A stretch of 64,000 nucleotides of DNA from Ophthalmolycus amberensis (Eukaryota; Chordata; Actinopteri; Perciformes; Zoarcidae). Positions 13,107-25,021 of the stretch are shown one piece after another (position 1 is the stretch's first letter; every line of letters starts with the position of its first letter). The stretch spans positions 1,101,001 to 1,165,000 of the forward strand of contig JAFEUB010000812.1 of the NCBI GenBank assembly GCA_024529925.1, read 5' to 3'. Made by a program: the position numbers and the translations under genes. The notes under the pieces are model-generated. The model did no database searches and was not told the origin of the DNA. It saw only the letters and a program-made list of their open reading frames with translations.

Positions 13107-13360
13107 AGTATATGTAGTGCATATATATATACATGTGTGTGTTTATATATATATATGTGTGTGTGTTTATATATATGTGTGTATATATATGCGTATATGT
13201 ATATGTAAACGTGTGTATATATGTGTGTGTACATGTGTGTATATAAATGTATGTGTGTATATACAGTGTGTGTGTATATATATACGTATATACATATGTG
13301 TGTATATACATATATATGTGTATATATATGTGTATACATATGTGTGTATATATATATACT
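13107..13360 (+). repeat. Compound (TG)/(TA) microsatellite
   Basis: About 250 bp of alternating TATATG and TGTGTA units. It is open in several frames on both strands, which explains long Tyr/Ile/Val/Cys-rich apparent ORFs that are not genes. Confidence 0.9.
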
Positions 13361-13960
13361 CCCCGGAGTCCTTGTGCTTCCTCTCCTCACAGGTTTCCAT
13401 GGAGCATGGTTTCATCTGGACCCTGGTCCTTCCTCCTACCATGGCCCTGCTGACTCCAACTGCTAATATCACTTTTATTATTACTCACATTACTATTTCA
13501 TATTACCGATATCATTAATGCACATTATTGACCTGCTTCTTCACCAGAGTCTCTGTGCTTTCTCGCCTCACAGGTTCCTGTGTATCCGGGTTTACCTGGA
13601 CCAGGTGTTGCCTCCTGTCGTGGTTGTGTCATACATTGAATGTGCTGTAATTACATTGAATGTGTTGTAATTCACTATCCTGTTCTACACATGACATCAT
13701 TGCACTTCTGTCCATCCTGGGAGAGGGATCCCTCCTCTATTGCTCTCCCACAGGTTTCTTCCTCTTTCCTCCCCGTTAAAGGGGTTTTTTGGGGAGTTTT
13801 TCCTGTTCTGATGTGAGGGTTCCGGGACAAGAGGATGTCAAATGTGTACATATTGTAAAGCCCTCTGAGGCAAATTTGTCATTTGTGATTTTGGGCTTTA
13901 CAAAAATAAATTGAATTGAATTGAATTGAATTGAATTGAATTGAATTGAATTGAATTGAA
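13361..13960 (+). mobile_element. LINE-like 3' tail ending in (TTGAA)10
   Basis: Two related blocks (CTCCTCACAGGTTTCCATGG at about 13383 and CTCGCCTCACAGGTTCC at about 13563) precede a conserved tail. The tail includes GGGAGAGGGATCCCTCC, GAGTTTTTCCTG, AAAGCCCTCTGAGGCAAAT and GGGCTTTACAAAAATAAA, and ends in ten TTGAA units at 13911-13960. This is the widely dispersed 3' end of a fish non-LTR element with a short tandem tail. No intact reverse transcriptase is present. Confidence 0.65.
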
Positions 13961-14178
13961 TATTCAGTATATTTGCTGTATAGCAAATAATAAAAATCTA
14001 ATTTCTTACATTATAATCCACCGCTTAACGTTGTGCAAACGAGTTTCACAGCACTGTATTGGTTCATTTGTCTTCCCTTCCTCAGTATAATGGGACGCAT
14101 TCGTAACCAGTCAGTGACTTATCGCTCAGTCACGCGTCCCGCCCACAGACTACGGTAACAAACACTGTTTGTGTTCCG

Positions 14179-14351
14179 TATAAATGAGAAGCGTTGGACC
14201 TCTGGGTTCAGCCACCGCCCCTGCGCTTTGTGCTTTCTATACTTGGAGGGGCTTTTCTCTGACTTTCGCGTGCTACGTGTTGCTCTCTCTTCCTCACACA
14301 TTGAGTGCGTGCGAGCAGAGCGTGCTTCAGTCGTTGCGGGAGGACCGTCAG
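14179..14351 (+). promoter_or_regulatory. Probable serpin promoter and non-coding first exon
   Basis: A TATAAAT box lies at 14179-14185. Transcription would start near 14210. A consensus donor, GTCAG|GTAATG, at 14351/14352 ends a short exon with no long open frame. The next acceptor (CTCATTACAG, ending 15347) leads into the serpin start codon. Clade-B serpins typically have a non-coding first exon, which fits. The cap site is inferred, not seen. Confidence 0.5.
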
Positions 14352-14383
14352 GTAATGTAACAACGTAGCTAATAGGCCTGAAA

Positions 14384-14396
14384 ACACACACACACA

Positions 14397-14427
<31 letters not shown>

Positions 14428-14430
14428 GCA
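14384..14430 (+). repeat. (CA)n/(CGCA)n microsatellite in serpin 5' intron
   Basis: A CA run changes to CGCA tetramers and back to CA. Confidence 0.95.
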
Positions 14431-15368
14431 CTTTGTCGTATGGCTATAATGCTGATTCCTCACATGCATTCTGCGGTAGGCTGCGTGTTTATTACCAGCT
14501 GTTAGAGAGGGATGTGTGCGGCATTATTTCCGGGTATCTGAACGCATCTTTACTCGCTCCAGGCAAAACTATGAGACTATAGTCACAATAATACATGTGG
14601 GAATATACAACATTTGACATAAAGTTTGTGTATAAATACGTGCAAGAAGGTTTGAAAAGTAGCAAAATATTATTTTATTCTATGCAGAGTCTAGACTCAC
14701 ACAAATGTTAAACCGTGGTGGTGAATGTAACGTTGCAGTGTCCACAATATCAATCGTCTGCATGGGCAAACAGATTATTAAAAATGGTTATAGATTGTGG
14801 GTAAAATATCAACACCAGTGAATGAACAAAAGGGAGAATAAAGCTTTCTGTGACAGTTCATTTGAATAATTTGTCTTTTTGGAATCTATATTTATGTAAC
14901 TTATAGCCGATGAGGTTTTCACAGGCTGTGAAGAAGAAGACAAAAGGAAAAACAAAACACCTTACCTTACAAAAGATTGCAGATTATTTTTTGGCTTAAT
15001 TTAAATAAATAAATAAATCAAGGCATTTTGCTTATATTTGACGGTTGACGATAAAGTAACAGAAACAGCAACAGAAAACGGGGAGGGAGTGAGCAAAGGA
15101 GATGACATGCAATTAGCCTTTAAATTTAATTAACATTTATTTTTACTGTGTTTAACTGTTTTTAAGGTAAATGCAGATGTTCGCTTTCCTAATATATACT
15201 GTATTGTATATGGGATCCGATCCAGTTTGTTTCCTATAAACACCATGAACCATAAACTATGAAATATGTTGACATTAAAATATGAAATGTATTTCACAAA
15301 ATAGAATTACACTGAATAACTATTTGAATGTAATTTGCTCATTACAGGAAAATCGTACAACTTCAGTC

Positions 15369-18300
15369 ATGGCCGCCATCAGCAGCTCAAACACACATTT
15401 TGCCTTAGAGCTGCTCCGCACTCTGAGCCAAGCAAGTCCCACCGGGAACATCTTCGTCTCCCCGCTGAGCATCAGCTCAGCCCTGGCTATGGTGTACCTG
15501 GGGGCTAAAGGAGACACTGCTGCTCAGATGGCAAAGGTCAGCACACTGTCTCTCTATTACATGCCAATAAATGTCATAAACATTATGAACCGCAGTCATG
15601 CCGGCCCTGTTTCCATAAGCCATTTTGCGAGTTATGAAGTTCAGGCTGTTTGCCCAGGTTTAGGCACAGGATGAAGGGTGTGTCTTCAGACAGCCGAAGT
15701 CTAATGAGACCTGAACCTTGAGCTCAAAAAGCTCCCTTGAAACAAGCCACATATTGTTTGCTTGGAAGCAGGTGGTTGTAAAAGCAGGTAGTTGACAATG
15801 TGGTTTCAGTTCATGAAACCTGTTTGCTTTTGGAAGTACAGTAAATCCTCAGAGCTTTGTTCTTCTTTGTCTTTTTATTTGATGAATGACTTCTGTGTTC
15901 GAGCTGTGTTAGCTCGAGCCAAAAGGAACATTTTCATCCGCAGTGGTTCAGCAGGTCGATGATGAATGATTGACTTCATGAATACAACAAAACGACAGCA
16001 GCAGCAGCATAAATATAGAAATATACGCTATATGATCAAGAGTATGAGGACACATGAACATTACATCCATACGTGGTTGTTGTAACACATCATTCCAAAG
16101 CGCGGGCCTTAATCTGCTGATATCGAAACCCGGCTGCAGGGATTTGAACCTACTCGGCTGAAGCGGAAACCTCCGTTGCTGAGAGACGAACGCCACGCGT
16201 CACGGAGACTTTAGGTCTCAACAAGCGGTTACAGTAGTATAGTTCAAGAGCAGTGCAATGTCCTCACTTTTCACTTTCAAACACACTTTATAAAATCCTA
16301 GTCGAAAGTATATGTTGTTCCAAACTTTCCCGCAGGCCCTCTCATTCAGCAGTGGTGATGGCGTCCACGCAGACTTCCAGACACTGAACGCTGACATCAA
16401 CTCGCCATCTGCGTCATACGTCCTGAAACTAGCCAACCGTCTTTACGGAGAAAATACCGCCAACTTCCTCCCAGTGAGTTTTCCGTTTACACGTCAACCA
16501 CAGAAGACTCCGATGCTGTATATTGAATGTACAGCTTTATATGACCGAATTCACGAGATGCCATCTCCTCACTGCAGCAATTCCTGGAAGCCACACAGAA
16601 GCACTACCAGGCAGACCTGAAGGCTGTTGATTTCATGGGGGCTCCAGAGGCATGCAGAGCAGAGATCAACAGCTGGGTGGAGCAGCAGACAGAAAGTGAG
16701 TCATTCTTCTTAATAATGGACACTTAAGTATTCCTATACCAACTTGTACAGCAACCATTTTAAAGTGTACTTTAAGGCTGTCCACGACTGAGAAGTTACA
16801 TAGTCAAGTCTGATTGGTCAAGTGGTCCCTATTGTCGACTGATCTTCAAATCGTGGTGTTTATTGTTTTGCTCATTTATCCCCCTCTGTTTAAGCTTCAT
16901 GTATCTCTCGAAAAATAGTCAAAACAACAACGTTATTGGCCAAGATTTAACTATCGCTTTGCTGTTGTGGTTGTAAATAGGACTTTTGGCCCCAATTCCA
17001 TTTTACCCGTTGTACCAATCCACAGAGAGGAAAGGAAAGGACAGGGAAGTGTCGAGAGAGGGAGAGAGAAGCAGCAAACAGCTCAACGAGCATCCCTCTG
17101 CTGATTTTACAAAGTCATTCATTAATTCAAATACATATTTTGCGCTCTGATAGTGCTACGGTCTTACGCGAGTACTCCGATTTAATAAATATATTCTTTC
17201 ATTTTGAAACGGCAGCCTTATGTGGTTGTTATTTAGCATTTCTGATGGTCACACAAATGTGGATAGTGCAACTTACTCTACATGGTGATTTATTCATGCA
17301 CACTAAGGTTGATTGAACCCACACAAGTTATTTTCAGATTGCTATTTAACAGTATTATTAATGGACGCATATTTATACCAAAATAGGCTACATATATATA
17401 TCATGATTTATTGAGAGAAACCAAGCAATTCTGTATAAAACCAGACATTCAGCACCGCCCACATTTTTCCGCCAGTGCGACAGTTCGACTGTGAGAGAAA
17501 GCGCTCGAACCAAAGTCTGGTTCACCCCTAGCGTCCCCTGTGAATCAGTGTTCAATGCTTGCTTTGCCTCTGTATTTCCTTTCAGATAAGATTAAAGACC
17601 TTCTGAAGGCAGGAACAGTCACTCCTGCGACGAGATTGGCTCTGGTTAATGCCATCTACTTCAAGGGAAACTGGATGAACCGCTTTGATGAGAAAAACAC
17701 CAAAGAGATGCCCTTTAAAGTCAACCAGGTGAAGCTTGCTGACGTAGAGGCATGAAGTTTGAATACGTGAAACAGTTTAACTTGAGCCAAATGAGATCCG
17801 ATCACCTCGATTTACTGTTTCCTGTGCGTCAGAATGAGGCCAAGCCGGTCCAGATGATGTACCAGATGAAGAAGCTGCCTTTCAACTACGTTCCTGAGCT
17901 CGGCCTGCAGATCCTGGAGCTGCCGTACGTGGATGATGAGCTCAGCATGTTCATCCTGCTGCCTGAAGAGTCCGCGGACGGCTCTGACCCTCTGTTGAAG
18001 GTACCTGACCTAGAAGCAATTACCTATGGTAACGAGGCCTGCTGTCGCTTTAATATAAATATGAGCTAGAAATGAAATATACTGTGTGTGTGTGTGTTTT
18101 GTTCCAGCTGGAGAATGAGCTAACACGGCAGAAGCTGGACGAATGGACCGACAGGGGAAAGATGGACGTCCAGTCAGAAGTCCTCGTTCACCTGCCCAAG
18201 TTCAAGCTGGAGGAAGACTACGAGCTGAACGAGCCTCTGGCCAAACTCGGCATGCGGGACGTGTTCTGTGGGGCGAAGGCCGATCTGTCGGGCATGAACG

Positions 18301-18515
18301 CCGAAGGAGGACTCTTCCTGTCCACAGTGGCCCACAAGGCCTTTGTGGAGGTGAACGAGGAGGGGACGGAGGCGGCTGCGGCCACAGCAGGCATGGTGTC
18401 ATTCTGTATGCTTAGGGAGGAGCACTTCAGAGCGGACCACCCCTTCCTCTTCTTCATCAGGCACAATAAGACCAAGTCCATCCTCTTCCTCGGCAGGTTC
18501 TCGTCTCCTCAGTAG
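15369..18515 (+). CDS. serpinb1: Clade-B serpin, leukocyte elastase inhibitor-like
   Basis: Six coding exons join in frame: 15369-15536, 16336-16473, 16578-16695, 17586-17728, 17833-18000 and 18108-18515. They total 1143 nt and encode 380 residues, the usual length for SERPINB1 (about 379). All introns are GT-AG. There is no signal peptide, as expected for an intracellular clade-B serpin. Visible landmarks are the N-terminal [20 protein letters not shown] block, [25 protein letters not shown], the [18 protein letters not shown] strand, the reactive-loop hinge [10 protein letters not shown] (residues 331-340) and the terminal [10 protein letters not shown]...[10 protein letters not shown]. The loop reads SFCML, so by alignment with mammalian SERPINB1 the P1 residue is Cys345, next to Met346. 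The family traps neutrophil-type serine proteases as covalent complexes. There is no CD-loop insertion. Intron 5 is only 104 bp. Two AATAAA signals follow at 18547 and 18579. Orthology to B1, rather than a fish-specific B1-like copy, is inferred. Confidence 0.93.
16125..16200 (-). mobile_element. tRNA-like / SINE-like fragment in serpin intron
   Basis: On the minus strand a near-consensus B box (AGGTTCAAATCCCTGC) is preceded by GTGGCGTTCGTCTCTCAGC. I could not fold it into a cloverleaf, so it is more likely a degenerate tRNA-derived repeat than a gene. Confidence 0.3.
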
Positions 18516-18546
18516 AACCAGCATATGAAGATATTGTACAAATTGA

Positions 18547-18584
18547 AATAAAAAATAAATAACTAGCAAAATCTTTGAAATAAA
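18547..18584 (+). terminator. Two polyadenylation signals of the serpin gene
   Basis: AATAAA occurs at 18547-18552 and 18579-18584, 32 to 70 bp after the stop codon. Confidence 0.8.
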
Positions 18585-18974
18585 GGCTTTGTTTTCTGGG
18601 ATATTTAATTGAATTTAATAGATTTTGTTTTGTCTTCCTTTAGACTGAAGTCATAGATATACGTAGCTATTTGAGTTTGAAGGTTTTTGGTTGAATCAAA
18701 GAGTTGTAAAACTGGAGTGAACTTCATTGAAATAAAGCAAAAGACTTTGGGGTTTTAAAGTGACTACATTGTTCAAATGGAGGCAGTCAGAGTTTTTAAA
18801 AGGACTGTTCATTTGACGGTAGTTCTAATGAAATGGGTTCACAGTGAGGTCTGGATTATCCAGAGGAACTGGGAAAGCTTCTTGAAACACAATTTGCTTC
18901 ATTCACCACAGTTGTATTGTGGTGAATCTCGGTAGACAAAACGATAATATATATGATAATCAATCTTTCTTTAG
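18585..18974. other. Intergenic, no gene recognised
   Basis: AT-rich sequence with nothing I can support. Confidence 0.5.
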
Positions 18975-19137
18975 CGCTGTACGGACAGGAAGTACGTCAC
19001 TTCACTTCGTCTTCCTGGTCGTCGCTCTTTCACTCACCAGACGATGCATGGCTCCACGAACCAAACAGAACAGCGACCCCACGTGGGTCTACATTGAAAT
19101 TACATCTTCAAGTTACAAAGTTCAGACTGTGTCAGGT
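18975..19137 (+). other. Promoter-like patch with a candidate short first exon
   Basis: GGACAGGAAGTACGTCACTT (about 18983) combines an ETS-like GGAAGT with a CRE-like ACGTCA, as in housekeeping promoters. An ATG with a fair context (GCATGG, ATG at 19048) opens a frame starting MAPRTKQNSDPTWVYIEI. It could end at the weak donor TCAG|GTTTGT (19136/19137). I do not recognise the peptide and found no downstream partner exon. It may be a decayed gene start or chance. Confidence 0.25.
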
Positions 19138-20000
19138 TTGTTATGAAATATTTATAATTCACCAGTATTCAATTTCAACAATATTAGAACAGCTTAGAAA
19201 AAACGTTTCCAAGTGTTAACAAGTTTGTTAATGCTTTTCTGAATGGTTGCAAGATTAATATGACTTACATCTGAAGCTCATAATGTTTCTGAAGATGTGT
19301 TGTAAATTCACTCTTCAATATATAATGAATGTGAACTCTTTATCAAGATCAAAGCTGACGAAAAAAACCCACTTTTTTTAACAGTGTGCTTTTATCAATT
19401 CATAAAATGTAAATTACATCCACAACATCACTGTGTGTTAAGTTGTTTCAATACAAAATGAATGAATTCAAATAAACATTCAACCATTTTTTTACCTCTC
19501 CAAAATACAACATTAAGACACCAAACCTTGAGGAACATAAAAGAACTCGTGCTGTGATTTGGTATCTAAACCTTTTCACATGGAGATTCCGGCTCTGTTC
19601 TGGAAACTGCTCAGAAACCCCTTTATTGTCAATACAGTTTCATTAAGTAGTGATCATCCTAGAGGTCACAACAGGGCATTTCATAAAGTGACGTCAAGTT
19701 TTTTTTAAATAATCTCGATACAATTAAATGGTTCTATGGGGAATAACATCATCACACATGAACAATACAATGTGGCTCACTGGATGCACAAAATCAACAG
19801 CAGTCAGCTTTCCAGTCGAACCCAATTAATGCAATTCAAGACCCAGTTTAGGGACAGAGTATGCAGATAACATACACCATATTAGAATGGGTAAAAATAA
19901 CACTTTTATATTGCATGAAAAACAAATCGTGTTGTTTGGTTTCCCAACAAGGGATTAGCATGAAGGGGGCATGTCTGTAAGAGGTTCCCCTAGTTCATCA
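19138..20000. other. Intergenic, no gene recognised
   Basis: AT-rich. A minus-strand AATAAA near 19621 could serve the weak minus-strand candidate exon just to its right, but nothing else supports a gene. Confidence 0.45.
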
Positions 20001-20088
20001 TCAGAACACCTCGTCCTCTCCCTCATCCTCCTCTCCCTCCTCCTCCTCCTCCTCCTCCTGTAGGCCGGTGGGGTCCATCAAAACTATC
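20001..20088 (-). other. Candidate terminal exon encoding an acidic tail
   Basis: On the minus strand an acceptor (TTTTATATGCAG) leads into 29 codons reading IVLMDPTGLQ, then a Glu-rich run, then GEDEVF and TGA (20003-20001). Acidic C-termini are common in nuclear and chaperone proteins. However, the Glu run comes from a simple CTC triplet repeat, and I found no upstream exon between here and the fetuin gene. I do not recognise it. Confidence 0.2.
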
Positions 20089-20289
20089 CTGCATATAAAA
20101 GCATTACTTATTGTCATGGTTTGCGTCCAGGCTCTTAGTCTTTGTGGGCAGACAGCATTGTAATGTTTGACAATTGACGAATCAAAACTGTATACTGCCT
20201 GTGTGACGACCCCCCCCTCCTCCCTGTTGTGTTTCGTTATTTGTTGCAGGTGCCGATTCGAGGGCCGTCAGCTGGATGAGCCACTTCTG

Positions 20290-20445
20290 ATCCGGTGTGG
20301 GGCCCAATCCCAGTGTCCCCCCTAAAGCCTCAAACCCTGAACCCTCAAGGACTCACTGACGTCACCTGGTAAGTGGTTGAGTGTGAGAGACTGTGAGGGC
20401 TTGAGATGGTGTAAATAGGAACGGGACAGCACTTTGCTGCAACAT
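20290..20445 (+). mobile_element. Possible small MITE
   Basis: A left end GGGGCCCAATCCCAGTGTCC, followed by CCCTCAAGGACTCACTGACG, and a right end GGAACGGGACAGCAC resemble a fish MITE whose ends read GGGCCCAATCCCA. The two ends are only loosely complementary, and I saw no target duplication. Confidence 0.3.
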
Positions 20446-22850
20446 ATCACGTTACCATGAAAACGACAAAAAATATGATGTATAATTGTGTGTATTTATT
20501 TTATACTTTGTACTCCCTGATTTAAACGTCTTCCAGGCTCTTTCCTCACAAGATGAGATCTAACTTCATATCATCTATTTACTCGTTTTTGTCAAAACGG
20601 CTTCAATGACAAAATCAAATATTTGATGAATAAATGAATAAATGTTCTCTGATTTCATGTTTATTTTTTGTTCCATCTTTAACCCTTAATGTTTCTGTGT
20701 AAATGCAAGCAGACAGGCTGAACACACGTGAGCCGAATATGTTTCATATCTACAAGCTATAGTGAGGGATCTCCATACATGAATTCATTCAGACCAACTA
20801 AACACAACATGTGCAATATTAAGCATCAATGTTGTTTTTTGTAATGTGTTGGATGACAGCTAACTTTAATATATTATATAAGAGATGTTAAGTTAATAAA
20901 GTGGCGTTGCTTATATGCTATATCTATCATGTTTGTATGCAAATAAAATACCTCTCTCCACTTTCAACCAGTTCTACTCAAAACAACAACTGAAGCCAGT
21001 GTACTTCTCAAAAAAACAAAGTCTGTATGTAGTATACGAACTAAACTGTATGCTGAAGGCCTCCTCCATTTGTGTCTCCATCTCCTGGAGTTTTTCTTTT
21101 CAATCAATCCTTCTACCCCTCATATGCCTCCAAGGACATGTTAGGACAGCCTAAAAAGGGGGAAATGAGCAGCATTAAATTGAGAAGAACAGTGACAGAG
21201 ACACTGGCTCATGTGAGCTCACATTGTTGTATAAACAGCTCTATCTTTCTCTCTTTGACTTTAAGGACGAGCCCTCCATTACACGTTGCAGTCCCTGTTG
21301 GTTCATTGCAGTTGGTGGACTTTGGAACAGATATAGTATGTCAACATTCACATCCACTCACTCGGGTTCATCTCTGAACTCATGACTGCAGTCCTCATTT
21401 TTACCTGCACATTTGAAGTCAAACAGTCATTTCACAATTTGGAAATTAAACCAATAACAAAATAACAAATTTTGACACGCAGCATTATCTTGCATGAGCT
21501 CAAATGTTTTGAGTTGTATTCCCACTTGCAACTTGAATTGGAAGTGTGTCAAACTTGTTTATCTCTGAAACAAAGCAGCATGTTGTACCAGAAACTACAA
21601 GAGTGTCCATCGACATGTTGTGTTCTGGTTTGGAATCCTTCCAAGTTTTACTTGTTGTAGTTGCTCAACCTTAACTTGTCCTGCTGGATGATCTATGCTT
21701 TGACATTCATTTCAAACACTTAATCTAGATCGACACGGACTGTATATGCGGTCGTTGTCCCAACGATTCTGTGTCTTATGCAAGCGCAGCTGATGTGAGT
21801 TGCAACACAGCAGCTGCACAAGAAATATCGATTTTTAGCCTGGTGATTCCATGGATTGTTTATTTTGTCAGGACGAAGCTCAAATGTTTCAATGACTTGG
21901 GGGTCAAAGTTCAGGACTATGCTGAAGCGTAATATGCGTAAATGAATGTGCTCTGCTTATATATCGCATTGTATCCCCATCCTCCGTAAACCGTAAGAAA
22001 AATGCTTAAAACTAAATTGTTATTGTTCTTAACATTTGAAAGTGCTTAGTTAAGGAAAGGAAGGAAAGATTCTTGTCAAATAACTAAAAAGTCAAGGGTG
22101 ACATCAGATACAAACCTAGGCCACTGAGCGTGTCATACACCCAGCTACAGACTTACACCCTTACCTTTGATCAATGCATTACTTCAGATAGCTGCTTGAA
22201 CAAACATATCGGCGTTTATAGCTGCGAATTAAGGGCTCCCATTGTGACTACAGTCTGCAGCTGCACTTTAACTGATGCCTCCTCCAAGGTGCCACTAAAT
22301 GGCAGGGCTGGGGTCAGGGTGATGTAATCAAGACGTCTATGCCCCAGAAGTGTCAATGCATTTAACGATGACATTAGTGACCTGATACTGCTTTGGTCAG
22401 CTGGTAGAGAAAACAACAGTAGCTTTTGAATAAGCAGCTTGAGTGGACTTCTAAACACTCAGTGTGATTATCTAGCTTTTAGATTGCAACCACTGTTTCT
22501 TTGCATATTGTAAATGCTGCTTTCCTGAACAAGGACTCGGAGCCGAGAGTGGATCAAGTGAGTTGCAGCCCACTCACTGTCCCTATTGATCACAGAGAAG
22601 AGAGTATGACTGCAGGGCCGATAATCTCCCAACTGATAAGCTCCACTGTGCAACTCCTCACAGTAGCTGATTGGTTGGCAGACAGGTCAACCAATGCAGC
22701 ATTCCCTGAAAGGACCTTGTGTTTTTGGGAGGGGGTTGGGGTCAATGGTTATGTTTACCTGAAATGACAGGAAGGGCAGTGAGTGTGTGTGCGTGTGTGT
22801 GTGTCAGAGAGAGAGAGGGGTTGGGATGTGCCTTCGGCAAACAGTAGCAG
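20446..22850. other. Intergenic, no gene recognised
   Basis: Contains only short, unremarkable frames. The last 60 bp are GT- and GA-rich, leading into the fetuin promoter. Confidence 0.55.
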
Positions 22851-22851
22851 G

Positions 22852-22859
22852 ATATAAAA
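22852..22859 (+). promoter_or_regulatory. TATA box of the fetuin-A-type gene
   Basis: ATATAAAA lies 71 bp upstream of the ATG at 22930, so the 5' UTR would be about 45 nt with no leader intron. A strong TATA fits an abundant plasma-protein gene. Confidence 0.75.
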
Positions 22860-22929
22860 GGTCAATCCATTCCTCTATGGGTATCTCTCCCACTTTGAGA
22901 GACAGACAGAGTTGTCCCGGGCCTTAACC

Positions 22930-24986
22930 ATGCAGCACTACATGCTGTTGTCGCTGTTGTTGGCGTTGGGGTGCGCGCACGTCCGCGGTGCACCGTTGGT
23001 ACACGAGGCCATGGAGCAGGGGTCGTGTGGAGACGCGTCGGCGATCGGAGCTGCAGGACTTGCTCTCACCAAGATCAACCAGGACCGGCTGGAGGGCTAC
23101 ATCTTCGCCCTGCACCGTCTGTCCAACGTGCACATGACAAAACATGTGAGTCCAAATGAAGAATGAACGGTTGACGTTAAAAGAAAGGTTTTGAGTATCA
23201 GGCTACTTGTTTTTTTCCAATCAGGGGTAAAAGCCACATCTGTCAAAGCACTTTACATGTATTTGTCGAGATATGAAGACGCAGCGTAAACCATCGAAAA
23301 CAGCTGACCATACGTTTATCTAAACTGTTCGTGTGGCATGAAGCTTTGGTCCTGGTGGACCGCAGCCTGCTGCCAGAGGTCCTAGAGGCAAGGCAGATTG
23401 AGGCCAATCACCTTCTCTGCAGAGCGAATGACACGCAGCAGTCTGCCCTTGTCCTTGGCAGTGGTTGCAACGTTTAAGAAGACAATTATGAAATCAGGAT
23501 TCAGTCTGCAGGAGCTCATGACAGGTCATCCCTAAATCTGATGACCTCTAGTCCTCAATAAAGGACTCAGGTGACATTATAAGGGAAATAAGGTTAATTA
23601 TAAGGGAAATAACTATTGAGACACCAGATACTTAAGCCAAAGACTAATAATGTGTCACCAAGGACTATTGGTTGGGTAACGGTTGTCATTTAAAATGCTA
23701 GAACCTGATTGTGAAAGCTTTTTTAGGGCTTCATTTATCATCAGTCATTTGAGCCATCACACAGTGACCCATTGTTGATAATTGATACCAGGATATTCTC
23801 ACAATGTGTTATGTACTTATGTGTTTGTGTGCATCACAGGGAGAGACTGGCTTGGTTTTCTACCTGACTCTGGATGTTGTGGAGACCAACTGCAGTGTTC
23901 TCAGCAAGATGGACTGGAAGGCCTGCGAGGCTCGACCCACCTCGGACACACCGGTTAGGAAACTCACGCACACACTCCCGAACGGGGTTTAAGCCAAAGT
24001 CCACATTCATGCACACAGGGTGTACTGTTGCAAGGTTTATTTAGTCAAGTCTTAAATCAACATGTCTCACCGCTTTAATATCCAGCTCCATACAGAGTAT
24101 AGTTTCTAAATTAGCAGAAGAAGAACACGCAAGACTTCTTTAGGTACAATGATACAATGAAAAAACAAATGTAAGTCAAGTCTTTGAAATATGGTATGTG
24201 CTTCTTATTGTTTTGGTCTTTGCAGGTATATGGACAGTGCAAAGTGGCCATCTTCATCAGTAAGGTGCACAGAGTGGTGCGTCTCTACAAATACGACTGT
24301 GTTATCAGACCAGGTAAGAAAAAGAAAATGCTGAAATAAGTTATCTAAAGACGTCATCTAGGTCCACTTGTATATTTTGAAAATGAAAATTTAGAAAATC
24401 CTGCCAATTTGGTGATAGTTCCACTTTTTTAATTTAGTTTAGCTAGACTTGTAACTTACATGTGTGCCATATTTCTCTCTCAGTGTAGAACAATCTTGTG
24501 ATATTTTGTGATCTTTCTCTCTGGTCAGTTCCTGGAGCCAGGGTGAACAGGATTTGTCCCGACTGTCCGTCTCTCATCGGCCTGGATAACGCTGAGGTCC
24601 AAAAGGTTCTGACTCTCTCGCTGGAGAAGTTCAACAATGAGAGCGGATTTGCCAATCGTTTTGCTCTGCTCAAAGTCAACCGCGCTACCGCTGGGGTATG
24701 TTTCCACACGTTCTAAAATAGTTTAGCCCTGTGACCTGGATTCATGTCAGTTGTTGATTCAAAATTTGAAAAAGTTTCCTCCACAAACGTTGCATGAAAT
24801 CGTCCACTCCAGAGAAACCACTCCTGCAAACAAAACACTTTCTCTGTGTTTAATCGCTCACTAGGTAATACAACAGTAACCTCCTGCTCTTCCATTGGTC
24901 AGAGGCTCTCGAGCTCACTCAACAGCTACTTCACCAACTCCTGATCTCATATTTATATGCCTATTCCGAAAATAAAATGTCTTTTT

Positions 24987-25021
<35 letters not shown>

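Noticed and set aside
13085..13518. Several overlapping Tyr/Ile/Val/Cys/His-rich frames on both strands
   Set aside because: They are translations of the TA/TG microsatellite.
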